Below are positions 1 to 12,263 of a stretch of DNA of 64,000 bases, in pieces; position 1 is the first letter of the stretch; each line of letters starts with the position of its first letter. Below the pieces are notes generated by a model. That model searched no databases. It saw only the letters and a list, made by a program, of their open reading frames with translations, and was not told where the DNA came from. Origin of the DNA: Helicostylum pulchrum (taxonomy: Eukaryota; Mucoromycota; Mucoromycetes; Mucorales; Mucoraceae). The position numbers were made by a program, and so were the translations under genes. Where the stretch lies: the NCBI GenBank assembly GCA_025677825.1, contig JAIXMO010000030.1, positions 337,934 through 401,933 of the forward strand. Reading direction: 5' to 3'.

Positions 1-599
1 TCAAAATTACAAGTATTATTCGCTAAAAGTATAGTTTCAGAAGTAATACTCTAGCGTTTCAGAAATAGATTACATAAATATGCATATTTATCTTACACAT
101 CACGCAGTTAAAATAATACTTAATTATAACTTATTATGTAGTTTCTATCCCTATCTAAAAATTAAAGATGTGCACATAATTTATTACTTATTAACTATAG
201 CCAATTATGAAAGAAGCGGGACTGATATTAAAGACGTAGTGTATTCCGTAATAGACTTATATTCTTCTTATTATGTACTACAATTTACCAAAATAAAAAA
301 CACGGAATAAAATCCCGACAGGTTTTTTTTTCAAGAGGTTTAACGCTTGACTGTTCTATCCCCTCGAAGAGGGGGTCTTATAAGAAAGTTAGATGTAAAG
401 AAGCCAATGCTGGACATACCACTTTTATTTATAAAAATGAGAATCATTTTTGTAAAATATTGTCTCTAAACCCGCAGGGCGACGACTCCGCCAGCGTGGC
501 GAGGTAGGCGGCTTACGCTCTAATGTGTTTGTGTCGCATGATTATATCAAAGTAGGTTGAATACAGATCTTAACGAGCGGCTTGATTGGGAGTCGTTTC

Positions 600-945
600 A
601 GGTTAAGAGAAATACCCTCTGATTCTGGCAACGAAGGGCTCTTACCTTAACGTACCTTGTGTATTCTCGAGGAAGATTTAGTATTCGAAAGCTTTGTTTT
701 GGATGATTGAACTACAGGTGGTTTCGTTCTCTTCCTCAAAACCTTGAAGTGTCTTGCAAGCTTAGCTCTTTCCATCTTCGTATAAATCGATGTTTTTTTT
801 TGCTTGATGTACCGGTTTCCTTCATGCAATACAGTAAATCCCTTCTGTCGGGATCCATTAGAGCACCTCTGAGGTCTATTTTATTCGATTCATCCCTCGT
901 CAAATGTTCTATATACTTCGTGTTATCGGTTTCATTGTCTATTTA
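600..945 (-). pseudogene. Decayed Fanzor/TnpB-like nuclease fragment (RuvC-I part)
   Basis: On the minus strand, the frame from about 945 reads through a motif DPDRRDLLYCMKET (aspartate codon near 857). It then passes a run of A bases where the frame must shift by one, and continues as KMERAKLARHFKVLRKR, followed by SKTKLSNTKSSS. A D-P-x-x-R-x-x-x-Y-C block followed by a basic helical YTxxERAxxxxxxxxxxLR stretch is, from memory, typical of the first RuvC block of Fanzor-like proteins common in Mucorales. Fanzor proteins are eukaryotic RNA-guided nucleases related to transposon TnpB. The frameshift and the missing remainder argue for a dead fragment. Family assignment is by motif recognition only. 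Confidence 0.45.
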
Positions 946-1345
946 CACGTTCAGAAAAAAAAATATGGCGTATTATTTTTCATGTACCTTTATTAAGTGC
1001 CGAAAAAAAGTAGTTTCAACTTTATAGTATTATATTCGGATGGATTACATTTGAGTACTAGTAAAAAAGTGCTCTTAAGCACGGTGATTGCTCTAAAGAG
1101 GATTGTATCCGACATTAAAAAAAACAAAAACACTAAAAAAAAGGCAGAATTAAAATATATAATACTAACTTTTTTAAAAAGATACATATATATAAAAAAA
1201 AATACTTACTGTTATACATAACTAGTAAAAAGAAAAAGAAAAGAGAAGAGGTTTACTTATTCTAAAAAAAATAGCATAAATAAGAAGTAGACTGATAAAA
1301 TAGACCTATTTGCTCAAAGCATCTATTTAATCATTTTTACATAAG
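938..1345. repeat. Dispersed repeat, copy 1
   Basis: Shares ordered similarity blocks with 14028-14405 and 15547-15830. It begins with ctatttacacg followed by a cagaaa-rich stretch and acctttat, then agtgctctta, then a gacatta block and an A-rich part with gcagaat. It ends with a ctatttaatcattttt block. It carries no convincing ORF. It abuts the decayed nuclease fragment, so it could be part of the same dead element or an independent short element. Confidence 0.5.
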
Positions 1346-3035
1346 TATATATGTCTACAGCTTGTTGTTGCAACTTATTTTACCATAACGTAAACGCCGT
1401 TCCAGCTTGTTTCATAAAATAAGTTAAGAAAAATACTTTACGCTTTTTTTTGCCTGAACATGTAAATAGAACGAGTACCATGAGTACGATTAATTAACTC
1501 TTTTACAAACTGTAAAAGGGATGTAATAACTATAAAAAAATGATTCATTGTTCTCTGGGATATACAGCTGTTAGAATAGTTACATCTTGGTAAGTTTTAT
1601 TTGTAGTTGAAGTAACATTAAAGTCAAGCAAGATACGTTTTAGCGTTTATCTCGAAATAACATTTTTTTTTTTTTCGTTTTCAATAACTCCCAGGCTTTC
1701 CTTAAGAGGCAGCTCCCCGTATTTTTTTCTATGCCAAAACTGATTAATTCACTTTTGTTTGGATTATTAAATTAAAGTAATACAAGTCCAAGAGTTCAAA
1801 TAAAGTTTGAATAAATATGAAGTCAACAATCAGAAGGGAAGTACCGCATCTAGTCAGGAACGCTAAAAAAGGTAAGAAACCATTGGAAGGGCGGGGAGTC
1901 GAGCAGGAATTATCAGACTCCCCTAAAACCAATCAGATTCAAAGTCGGAGTGAGCTACGCGACACTGTTTTACACTCTTTCGCAGAGTGTAATATAACTG
2001 CACAAACAAAAAGCTTTTTGGTTTAGCCAATTGTGAATACGCAAGAAAAAAAAACAGGCCACATATTCTATTTTTTTTTTCAGCATGCATTTCTTTGAAA
2101 CAATTTATATATTTGGTATACAAAAAATTTAACTGCCAATTATTCAAGCATAAAAAAGTTAAACTATTTTAAAATGAAAGGGTATTTAATCCTGTACAAC
2201 AAATAAACTAAATTTGTAGCACAAATTTCTTCTTTCAAGTATGATATAGATATACGAACCACGACATTAACTCAATTACAATGACCAATTACGTCAATAG
2301 GTACAACTAGGTGAACTTGCTAGCGTTCAAAAGTTTTTTAGCCGCAGATAAATAAACAAATACCCATCATGCATTTATGTATATGTTTACTTTTTCAGAA
2401 AAATAAGTATGAATACACATGCGCGCAAAAAGATTTAGGCAGGTTTTTTATTTTATTTTATTTAATTTTATTGAGCGGTTAGTATCGGAAGAGGCTACAA
2501 GAAAGGAACCTGTTCGATCGCCTCAGAACATTGCAATTGATCTACAGATGAAGTGTTGAGTCTAGAGCACATGAATAAAGTGAAAAATGCATCAGCTGCT
2601 GCGCGCGCAAGGTATTAGAATAGCAGATCGCCAAGAAAGTGAATACAGATGACACGTCTATGATAAGAATAAAAAAATTCTCTCTCTCTTTTAGAAAAAA
2701 ACCTCGTATATAAACTGATTAAATGCAGCGATTCAAGGAAAAAATAATCAAGATAACGTATCGTATTGCCGAAAATACGAAAAGAGCGCTGTACCTGAAA
2801 ATACTTTTTTCTAAGCTAACCTTTATTTGAGTGTATTAACCCGAGAATGTAAAGCGATAAATGTCGGATCAAGAAAACGAAAAAAAAACTCCTATTTTTG
2901 CAAGGAAAAAAAAAAGAAAAAAAAAGAAAAGAGAGGGAGACAGCACACACAGGTGAGTACGGGAAAGGACAGTGTATTATAAAAATAGACTCGGTCCGGT
3001 AAGTCCGTTGTATATAGTTTTTATTTATTTTATAA

Positions 3036-3575
3036 TTATTCAAGTCCAGTTTTTTCTCCACTGCCACTAATTACAGTGTCAAAATCAAGCGTGTCGAATA
3101 GTGAATTATCTTGCTGTCTATAATTTATTTCGACAAGTGAACTTAGTGTCTTTATTTCTTCTTGCTGCATTAATAAGTGAGGCCAATACTTCATGCATTC
3201 TTTTTCTAGTGTTAAAATAATTTGGTTTGTCATGGTCATTTGTTGTATATCATACTTTTTTTTATGTTAGTATATTATTAAATTCATATAAAGATACAAA
3301 TAATAGAAATTTTTATTTTACTTTGCCAAGGTAAACTCGATTAAATAATGGCAAGTTAATCGTGGTAGATTGGTCTGAAAGCGTTAAACATTTCTCTGAA
3401 AGCGACACTTGAACATGGTTCTAAGTATGATTATTATTATTAGTATTTTGATGTGAGCAAATGGATAGTTAAAATATATTACACTATTGATTTGAAGTGT
3501 AATTGATTCCATTGTTTGTGTCCAAACGATAGAAGAGGGTATAACTGAATTAACGTGTTCTGAATTAACCATCAT
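3036..3575 (-). CDS. Hypothetical 120-aa helical protein, three exons
   Basis: Model: exons 3575-3485, 3374-3322 and 3254-3036, joined in frame with GT...AG introns; the second intron has a TACTAAC branch site close to its acceptor. The predicted protein has a polar N-terminus, a motif NLPLFNRVYLGKYDIQQMT, then a charged helical segment (TLEKECMKYWPHLLMQQEE) and an acidic tail. The short-helix composition is like small subunits of multi-protein assemblies such as kinetochore or Mediator modules, but I do not recognise a family and assign no function. The first donor (GTGTAATA) is weak, so the N-terminus is the least certain part. It lies downstream of and in the same orientation as the topoisomerase gene, about 260 bp from its stop codon. 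Confidence 0.45.
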
Positions 3576-3832
3576 TTTTACTGTTATCGTTTCTACTGTT
3601 GGGTATATATGTATATTAATATTAATGTAAGCTGAAAGAAGAAAAGTAAAAAAAAAAAAAAAAAAAAAAAAGAATTAAATATATAAATTTCGGCCCGTCT
3701 GAGGAGTTCATCACCTTTTTCAGAAAGTGATACACACATATTTTAAGGGATCGGTAATAGATTTTAATTTTGGTATTTAGGCAGTTAAAAAAAAAAAAAA
3801 TGCAAATTATATCTTTTAATGACAAAAAAGGT

Positions 3833-6630
3833 TTAAAATGTCTATAATAATACAATTAAAATAAAGTTAGTTTTTACAGTGTATAAAAAAAAATAAAAAA
3901 AATACGAGTGTTAACTTACCCAGTCCTTTGGTATTTTTTGAGCCCATCTGAATTTATCCATCAAAGTCTTACTAAAGACCTTTTCCAATGGGACATCGTT
4001 CTTTCTACACCAAGCAACAGTAATACGAGGATCAATATAATTCAATTTTGAGGTACCAAGAGCCACTTCCTTATTCTCTTCTTTATCTGTAGCTTGATTC
4101 TTGGTTGCATAAATACGTTCATCTACTTTTTTAATTTGAGCGACTAATTTCTCGACAGTTACACTAGGTTTAGGTTCTATCTTAGCGAGCTTAGATTCTC
4201 TCTTTAAGCGATCAGCAAGCTCATCAGCGGCTTTTAACTTTTCTTTCAAGTCAGCAGCGGTCAACTTGGGCTGCTTTTCAGCAGCTAATTTCTCATTTTG
4301 CTTTTCGAATCTAGACTTGATCCTCTCTCTTTCCTTTTGAACTAATTCCTTTTCATGTACTTTAATCCAATCTTCTTCAAGATCACTTTCAGGCTCAGCG
4401 TATTCTGGCTTCTTTTTCATTTTTGCGTCCAAGGCATACAGTTGCTTTCTCAACTTCATGCGTTGATACTTGAGAGCACGAATACGATCACCGATACGAG
4501 AAATCATTTGGTCATGTGTTTTACTAGCAGATCTTTGATGGTTACATAAAATAGCTACTTCTCGATTAGCGCGGTTATAAGACAAGAGTTTATCGGGTAC
4601 AGAGTCGTTAGGGTTGGTCAATAAATCGACTTGTTGTTGAAACGTAATGGAAGCGTTAAAAGTACGAAATACTTTAGCAGATAAACCCTTCATACAGCTA
4701 TTCAAATACTTGTTTAATTCCGAAGGTGTTAATCGATCAAAGATCATGTGTCCTTCACCAACTTGGTTCTTGAATATTTTAATGTTCTTGAATACTTGTG
4801 TCTCAACTTGTACTGTGTTTTGATAACGAATGGAATCTTTACCAAGGAAATCAAAGTGTAATGTGTTGGGTGGCTCTAATTGAATATGCTCATAACGTAA
4901 TGAACAACAACCGACCGTATCTGCTTCATCGTCACCCTTTTCGTTACCAGCTCTCAAAGCTAATCTATCAATGAGGTACATGGCTGTAGCGCGTTGACGT
5001 ACTTCACTCAACTTATCTTTTAATTCACGAGTATAAATATCACGAATCGCCTTTACATATTTCTACGTAAAATAATAATAAATTAAAATCTGTTATGCAC
5101 ACAGCAAAATAAATAATTTTTTACCTTTAATTCTCTAGCCTTTTCAAACTTTTGCATATCACTTTGACCTTTCCAAGTAGAAGTAGCAGCTAAAAAGACA
5201 TACTTGATAGCGCCATTGACGTTTTCTTTCCAAGTGGCTAACCAAGTAGCAGTTTGATCGTGAACGACAGCAGCCCATTTATGTCCTTTAGGAGGTTCAG
5301 GAATGACGGCATCAACACCCAAATTCAAAGTGACTTGCTCAGGTAATACACGCGTCTTGAGTTTACCAGTCTTTGGATGGTTGCCTCTACCACGAAACAA
5401 TGCAGGAGGTTCGATTCTGAAATTACCTACTTTTTCTTTACGACCGTCAACAATAGCGTAAAGGTACTTTTCCTCTGCCTTTTCTCTTTCTTGTTTAATT
5501 TGCTAATTTTATAAATAAAAAGGGGCGTATTAATAATTGTTTTCTTCTTTTATATTAAAATCTTACCATCTTTTGTTCCTTTGTCAAGAGTTTTTTAGCT
5601 TCCTTGTCTTTTTCAAACTTTTCCCAGATGGGTCTGAAATCACACTTTTCAAAGCTAGTGATTTTGGGATTCTAAAGTTTTTTTTTTACATTGAGTTAAT
5701 CAGGAAGAAAAAAAAAAAAAAAAAAAAAGTTAATTTCCCTTTACCTTGGGATCTCTTTTTAAAACCACCTTCCAATCTTCAAAGAAGTTCTTTTGGAATA
5801 CAGGATTAGCGGCATGCTCTGTTTCTAAAAGAGCAGCAAAGAAGGAAGCAACTTCTTCAGCTTCAGGAGAAAGGGAGATAGGTTTACCATCATACTTCAT
5901 TTTAACACCGTGAGGAACGTAATCAGGGGGGAACAAGACACCGTTATGTTGAAGCGAAGTCCACTTGACAGAGTCATCGTGTTCCATTTCTGTAGGTAAT
6001 TGCTCTTCTTCCCACCATTTATAAAGATCTGGATCGTCTTCTTCCTTCTTGACCTTTTTATCGCGCTTGACAGGTGAACTGGCAGCAGAAGTAGCAGGTC
6101 GTTTCTTTGATGGTTTATCTATATCCATGGGTTCTGCTTTAGGTTTTTTTAATTGCTTTTTCATTGCCTAATAATAAGCAAGGAGATAAATAAAACAAAC
6201 AAAAAAGTATTATTATTTATAGCTTACAAGAGGAACATCATCTTCGCTATCAGATTCATCCTTTACATTTGCTTGTTTAGAAATTTCCCGTCTACTAGGT
6301 TCTTGCTTAATAGTTTCTTGTTTAATTGTTTCTCGTTTGATAGTTTTTTTAATAGGTAAAATGCGTTTAGCTAAGGGGACATCGTCTTCATTACTACTAC
6401 TATCACTTTCACTGTCGCTATCACTACTACTATCATCACTTCTAACAGATCTTCTCTTGGCGAAACGAGGGTTTGTAAGACGTTGTGATAATGGAATGTC
6501 GTCTAAATCAACGCGTTGTTGATTATTGGATATCCCTTTTTTTTTTTTTGGATATATTTAAGTATACTACACATACATATAAAAGCTATTTACCATAGAA
6601 ACATAAGTTATTACCTTTATTACTTGACAT
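3833..6630 (-). CDS. TOP1: DNA topoisomerase I (type IB)
   Basis: Relaxes supercoiled DNA in the nucleus by transient 3'-phosphotyrosyl cleavage. Seven exons in transcript order: 6630-6615, 6535-6228, 6167-5745, 5671-5567, 5502-5125, 5062-3920, 3841-3833; total 793 aa, close to the yeast and human enzymes (769 and 765). The first about 150 residues are a Ser/Asp/Glu- and Lys-rich nuclear tail. The core begins around [10 protein letters not shown] and contains [19 protein letters not shown] and [14 protein letters not shown] charged coiled-coil linker follows. The catalytic block SKLNYIDPR puts the active Tyr at about residue 752, 41 residues from the end as in the human enzyme. The first exon codes only MSSNK plus one base. 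The last exon is 9 nt (Thr-Phe-stop), restoring a Trp-x-Phe ending like yeast Top1. Without it the frame would read KDWVS. Start and family are secure; the terminal micro-exon is inferred. Confidence 0.96.
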
Positions 6631-6752
6631 GATGCCTTTTTCTTTTTTAAGGAGAAGAAAAAAAAAATATAAAAAAGAAGAAGAAAGTATACAAAGAAAA
6701 AAAAAAATTTATCTCTTTTTAAAAAAGAGAAAAAGTGACACGGGAAGGAGAT

Positions 6753-7644
<892 letters not shown>

Positions 7645-7820
7645 TTGTAGCTGTACGCAAAAAAAAAAAAAAAAAAAAAAAGAGAGAAGGAAAAAGGGTG
7701 TTTTTTTTACAAGCCTTTTAATTTATAAAAAGAAAAAAAAAGCGGCCACTTAAAAACATACTCTTTTCCTTTTTTTCATTATCTACAAACCAAAAAAAAA
7801 GAGAGAATAGAAGAAAACCA
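7645..7820. promoter_or_regulatory. Short divergent promoter region
   Basis: The 176 bp between the start codons of the phosphatase (minus) and the Bsd2-like adaptor (plus) must hold both promoters. It consists mainly of A tracts (a run of about 23 A near 7660) and short T tracts, with no clear TATA element. Poly(dA:dT) tracts are known to keep fungal promoters free of nucleosomes. Confidence 0.5.
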
Positions 7821-8891
7821 ATGTCTACACGATACCAAAAAGTAAATTAAAAAAGTAAAATAAATACAGATACTTTTTTCTTAAAAAAAACTCTCTTAGT
7901 TGACAAATGCAGAAGAACAAGAAAATAACCCATCTAGTTCCAGTACACAAGAACAACAAATAACTGATTTACAAGATTCGTTTGGAGAATCGTTTGATGA
8001 AGAGGAAGAGCACTCGACAGCTACAGATAGATTATTACCGCAAAGAACAGAAGTACCACAACCCTCACAACCCATAGTACATAGAGGACCTGCTGTTTTA
8101 CCAGTTTCAACAGACGGTGTATTTGCTAATATGTCAGCAAAGCCAGAAACAGAAAGTAATAAACTGGATGAAACTCCTCCTGTAAGTGCTTTTTTTGAAA
8201 AGGGAGTTTATATATTTATAGGGGAATAACAATTCTTTTTTAGACGTATGAAGAAGCAGCTGCTGATGCCACACCACCTTACTGGCAAACTACGATTATC
8301 GCTCCAGCTGGTATGGGCGATATGATCTTGGTAGAAGGTATGCCTGTTGGTAGTATATTCTCTTTCTTTTGGAATTTATTAAGTATGTGCGTGTATATTA
8401 TTATAATCTATTTTTACTTACTTTATGAGTAGTATCCGCAAGCTTTCAATTTGTTGGATTTATGTTGACCTATTTATTACATACATCGCATGCATCAAAG
8501 GTATATCAATTGAAACCATTTTATCGTTAAATATTAATATTTCATTTCAGAACGGTTCACGGACTGGTTTAGGTGTATCTCTAGTTCAAATGGGCTTTTA
8601 TATACGTAGTCGTAAGTGGTATCTATTATCAGATTGTAACACCAAAATAATTAATCTCTACTCTCTTTCTCAGGTGGTACATTAGAAGATGACGAATATT
8701 TCTATAGTGGCCAAGAAACTGATTCTAAGGCTTCCACTAAAAAAGAAGACGGAACAGATGCTGATATAATTGCTTACCTCTTAATGATGTTGGGTTGGTT
8801 TATCATTATTCGCGCGTTGGCTGATTATTTTAGAGCAAAACAAATGGAGAAAATTATTTGTTCTGAGCCCACTGTTGATTCCATAGTATAA
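7821..8891 (+). CDS. Bsd2/NDFIP-family membrane adaptor for Nedd4/Rsp5 ubiquitin ligase
   Basis: Endosome/Golgi membrane protein of the type that recruits a HECT ubiquitin ligase to transporters. Six exons: 7821-7841, 7900-8181, 8244-8382, 8433-8500, 8551-8611, 8674-8891; 262 aa. An acidic cytosolic N-terminus carries a PPTY motif (a PPxY ligand of WW domains) that exists only after splicing of exons 2 and 3, followed by ATPPYWQTTI and APAGMGDMILVEGMPVGS. Three hydrophobic segments follow: SIFSFFWNLLISASFQFVGF, the GSRTGLGVSLVQMGFYI region, and IIAYLLMMLGWFIIIRALAD. This layout and the RTGLGVS block match the Bsd2/NDFIP (DUF2370) family. The first exon codes MSTRYQK; the true ATG is in that exon, upstream of an intron with a clear acceptor at 7899. 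Confidence 0.88.
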
Positions 8892-10153
8892 AATAAAAAA
8901 AAAAAGACTTGCACCTGTTTTAAGCGTATTTTTTTATTATTATTAGCTAAATAAAATCAAACTCTTAGTTCAACTAGAAAGTAAACACGTATATACGTAT
9001 TTTCATTCTAGTATCCATCCCTCACAGGACGTAGACCTGGTTTGATATCGTGAGGGACAAACTTTCTTTGCTACTATTAACCTCATGCAAGACTCTAATC
9101 ACTTATAACAGTGAAACGTATAGCTAGTAGAAAGACGTAACTCGCCAGAATTAGGCACGCGCCAAAGCACTTTACAGTTCCTCTTATATACGAAGTAGTA
9201 TACCTAAAGCTGAAACGGTCGCTCCCTACAGCATATAAAACGTCATGTATTTAATTAACAAGAAAGTTTGGAACGAATCGACCGAAAACCTGTAGAGGGG
9301 TATTATAAAGCAGAAAAAGGCCCATGTAACTGATTTCTTTCTTTTTACCAAGAAGAAAACGTCCGTCAAAAAAACCAAAATGTACCAGATGACTATAACA
9401 TTGTCCCAAGTTTCATAAAGCAATTCCAATTGCTATAAAAAGAACTAGTTGTTAGAAAAAAGAGTAAGAGGAAATAGCCATCTAGTAAAGAAAACCATCT
9501 AGTAAAGTAAAGAAAGGTAGGAGGGGTTGGGGTTTAATCGCAATGTGAAGCTCTTTTTCGCCGGGTTCTTCGTTAAAGAAGAAAAAAAGTTTTTTATTTT
9601 GTTTCGATTGAACCTCCTTACTTACCAAACAGTTAAGGAAAGTAAGGTGATTGGATGAAACGAAAGATGACGTCAGTTTTAATTTCTACTCGTTATATTT
9701 GAGTTACATCTTCAAAACATATTTCTAAATCATTTGTACTGTTTACGCATATGAATCGTTATAACTGATTAAAAGTACATATGATACGGATTTAGCTACG
9801 TATACACAATGGCATTGAAAATTAACTCGTTTAAAGTGGTACAAGACATTTTGATTGCAATTACGGCTTGTAATAACATGATAAATTTACAGTGAACTTG
9901 TTTTTTTTTTGTAAAGCGGCCATAAAAATAACTAAAATGTCAATTTTAGGATAGATCTTTTATAAAGAGCACGCGTATACGAAATTTAATCATTAGCCTT
10001 TTAGTATATACTCAACTAGTAGCTTTTTTACATAAAAGAAAAGTAAGGGTGCTGTCGGGTCATTTTACTGATTTTCGGCCTTCATACATTAATCTTTTTT
10101 TTTTTTTTTTTTTTTCTACTTCTACTTCTTTTTATTAATCTATAGCTATTAAT
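8892..10153. other. Intergenic region, no gene seen
   Basis: AT-rich DNA without a supported gene. An 8-bp inverted repeat (tccctcac / gtgaggga) flanks about 20 bp near 9017-9052 and could form a small hairpin; I attach no function. A T tract of about 20 just before 10120 is probably part of the promoter of the next small ORF. Confidence 0.5.
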
Positions 10154-10363
10154 ATGGATCAAACTCAAGTTAAACCGATTCGTGAAAGGTTTCGCCTCGA
10201 GAGAGAGATACTTCAATATATTACAAAATTTTGGGAAATGGATTCGCGATACACTTTGGGCTTTATTGAAAACAAAAATGACTTAAAACCACAATGTAAA
10301 GGTTTAACAAATATAGAACTTCATCAAGTATTGGATATTATCCAGGACTATTATAGATTTTGA
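10154..10363 (+). CDS. Hypothetical 69-aa protein
   Basis: Single-exon ORF starting MDQTQVKPIRERFRLEREIL and ending DIIQDYYRF. It is rich in charged and aromatic residues, looks helical, and has no signal peptide or membrane segment. A long T tract and a CT-rich stretch precede the ATG by 15-50 bp, as at the expressed genes in this window, and an A at position -3 fits a fungal start context. I do not recognise it. It could be a small subunit of a larger complex or a chance ORF. Confidence 0.4.
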   Translation: MDQTQVKPIRERFRLEREILQYITKFWEMDSRYTLGFIENKNDLKPQCKGLTNIELHQVLDIIQDYYRF

Positions 10364-11188
10364 ATATAATCTAAATCTTTGATATTAAAATAAAAATCGA
10401 CTGTAATTAGGTACTTGTTATGATACTTGTCAAAAGTAGCTAGTGGTCACTACATTTTTATTGCTATATCCATTATAAGTAACTATTAACAACAACAAAA
10501 ATACTTTTCTTCATATCTTTGCCAAAGAGTAAACCGTGTACTTGTATTTTATTACATCCTATTCGCAGCTAGAAAAAATAAATAGATGTAGCACATTATC
10601 ATATTTTTTTAGCAGCACTGTAATCAAGTCGTTTTCCTGAATGGTAAATTTGGAAAGGGCGTTTCATAAAGGTGCAACGTAGCACCACCATACATATCAA
10701 AAGGTACATAATTTAGCTAATCTTTATTGTATTGTTAAATAACATGATACCCGAATAAAGAGTTGCTGTAATTTAGTTTGAGTGTGGTTTATCGATACTT
10801 TTGTAGCAAGCAAAAGGTATATATTAGTGCCTTTAAAGAGGTCATAGTTTATGCTTTTTTTTTAAAAAAAAAGCTATGAGTATCACCTGGTTGTTTTGGA
10901 CAACTCTAAAATTCGAAAAAAAAAAAGCATTCGATAACGTTCAATGATAGCTTAAATCGTCCTACTGGAATTCGTTTGAGAATTTAAAACGTTAATATTC
11001 TTTTTTCCTGCTAAAATCGGGGTTTGATAAAGTGAACATCATCCATGACGGCTCAATTACTTTGCCCGGTATCCGAGATAGCTAAAAAAGAGAAACCCAA
11101 ATACAAATTTCTTTTTTTTCTCTCTTCTCTTTTTTTTTTTGCTTTTGTTTATATATCTTGTTCATTTTTTTATACTACTACTACTTTC
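10364..11188. other. Intergenic region with promoter of the LEA14-like gene
   Basis: No gene seen. A perfect palindrome of a T tract followed by an A tract with GC ends lies near 10854-10876. T- and CT-rich stretches from 11108 to 11187 immediately precede the chosen start at 11189 and look like its promoter/leader. Confidence 0.45.
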
Positions 11189-12263
11189 ATGTCAAATATT
11201 CAACAAGAGCCTTTACGTCAACCACCTACGTTGCCTGTTCACTATGATCAAATGTCACCGTCACCAACGTCCACAGTAAAACGTCAACCTATAGATGAAA
11301 GCTTAAAGTATAATAATGAAAAGACAGGTAAAAAAGATAAATATTTTCTGTACTATTAAAAATAGTTCTAATTAATGTCAAATTTTTTCTATCTTAGAAC
11401 GTAATGAAATACCAGAATTGGGTGCACAACACGATTTAGAAAGCACAGGCGGACTTGTGGAAGGAAGAAAAAGGAAACGACGTATGGAAGGTAGAAACTG
11501 TTGCGCAAGATGTATGTGTTGCGCATGCTGCCTTCCGGTATGGGCGACGTATATTGTATGGTTTATTATTATATCTATTATTATTGTAATTGTTGTGATT
11601 GGTAGTATAGCAGGAACATTTGTTATGCCAACCATCGATATAGGAGACATCACTTCAAGTCCTACAGCTGGTTCACAAATTACATTCGTTGGAGACGGAT
11701 TAAATATTAATTTTGGTTTGGTTATCAAAGTCAACAATCCAAACCTCCTGAGTATTGACTTAAGCGATATTGAAGCAGTCGTAAGTAGTTCTAGACTAAA
11801 AAAAATATAAATTATTGAAAGGGTGTGTGTAACCAACTTATTTTTATACATATAAAAAGGCGTTTTATCCGAACAAGAAGGGTGGGCATACACAAATTGG
11901 TGGAGGTTACTTGGCACAGAAATTTATACCTAGCCGTACTGATCTTAATTTTACCTTTCCCTTTGCAATTCAATACAATCCAACTTATGATACTGACCAG
12001 TCTGTATTGAGCGATCTTGCAGAGAAATGTGGTTTAACGGGTGGTGCGAAATCCGATATCACGATTGATTATACAATACGGTTCCAAGCAAAAGTATTAG
12101 TTATTAAAGTTCACCCAACGATATCATCATCGGCTACTTTTGCTTGTCCACTTGATGTAAATATTATTTTTATTTTATTTATACATTTTTTAACTCTATT
12201 TCTTTTTGGTATTTTTAGAGCGGCGCGATGCCTGGACTTGGAGATGGAACAATAACCATATAA
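11189..12263 (+). CDS. LEA14/LEA_2-like single-pass membrane protein
   Basis: Four exons: 11189-11327, 11398-11780, 11860-12156, 12219-12263; 287 aa. Layout: Pro/Ser/Thr-rich cytosolic N-terminus, a basic segment (GRKRKRRMEGR), a cysteine cluster (CCARCMCCACCLP) likely to be palmitoylated, and one strong transmembrane helix (WFIIISIIIVIVVIGSIAG). A beta-rich extracytosolic domain follows, with LNINFGLVIKVNNPNLLSID, the water-stress/LEA14 type fold seen in fungal and plant NDR1/HIN1-like proteins. The biochemical role of fungal members is unknown. An in-frame ATG at 11045 would add 48 residues with an extra hydrophobic stretch, but it lies in CT-rich leader DNA, so I prefer 11189. The last exon codes only 14 residues. 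Confidence 0.75.

Larger units (their letters stand above)
1..3035. other. Gene-poor AT-rich region
   Basis: No intact gene is supported here. Short open frames exist but lack codon structure, splice context or recognisable domains. The two recognisable things are a decayed nuclease fragment around 600-945 and copy 1 of a dispersed repeat at about 938-1345, listed separately. A short ORF at 1817-2026 has a plausible start but resembles nothing I know. Long A/T runs and weak direct repeats fill the rest. Confidence 0.6.

Noticed and set aside
1744..2147. Overlapping ORFs on both strands, one with CRVAHSDFESDWF
   Set aside because: Neither frame extends into a protein-like sequence; no family recognised.
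9017..9052. Inverted repeat tccctcac...gtgaggga
   Set aside because: Eight-base arms are expected by chance several times in 64 kb; no terminator or attachment-site context in a fungal nuclear genome.
11045..11188. Longer start for the LEA14-like protein at 11045
   Set aside because: It would add a CT-rich, hydrophobic stretch typical of translated promoter DNA; the ATG at 11189 has a better context.
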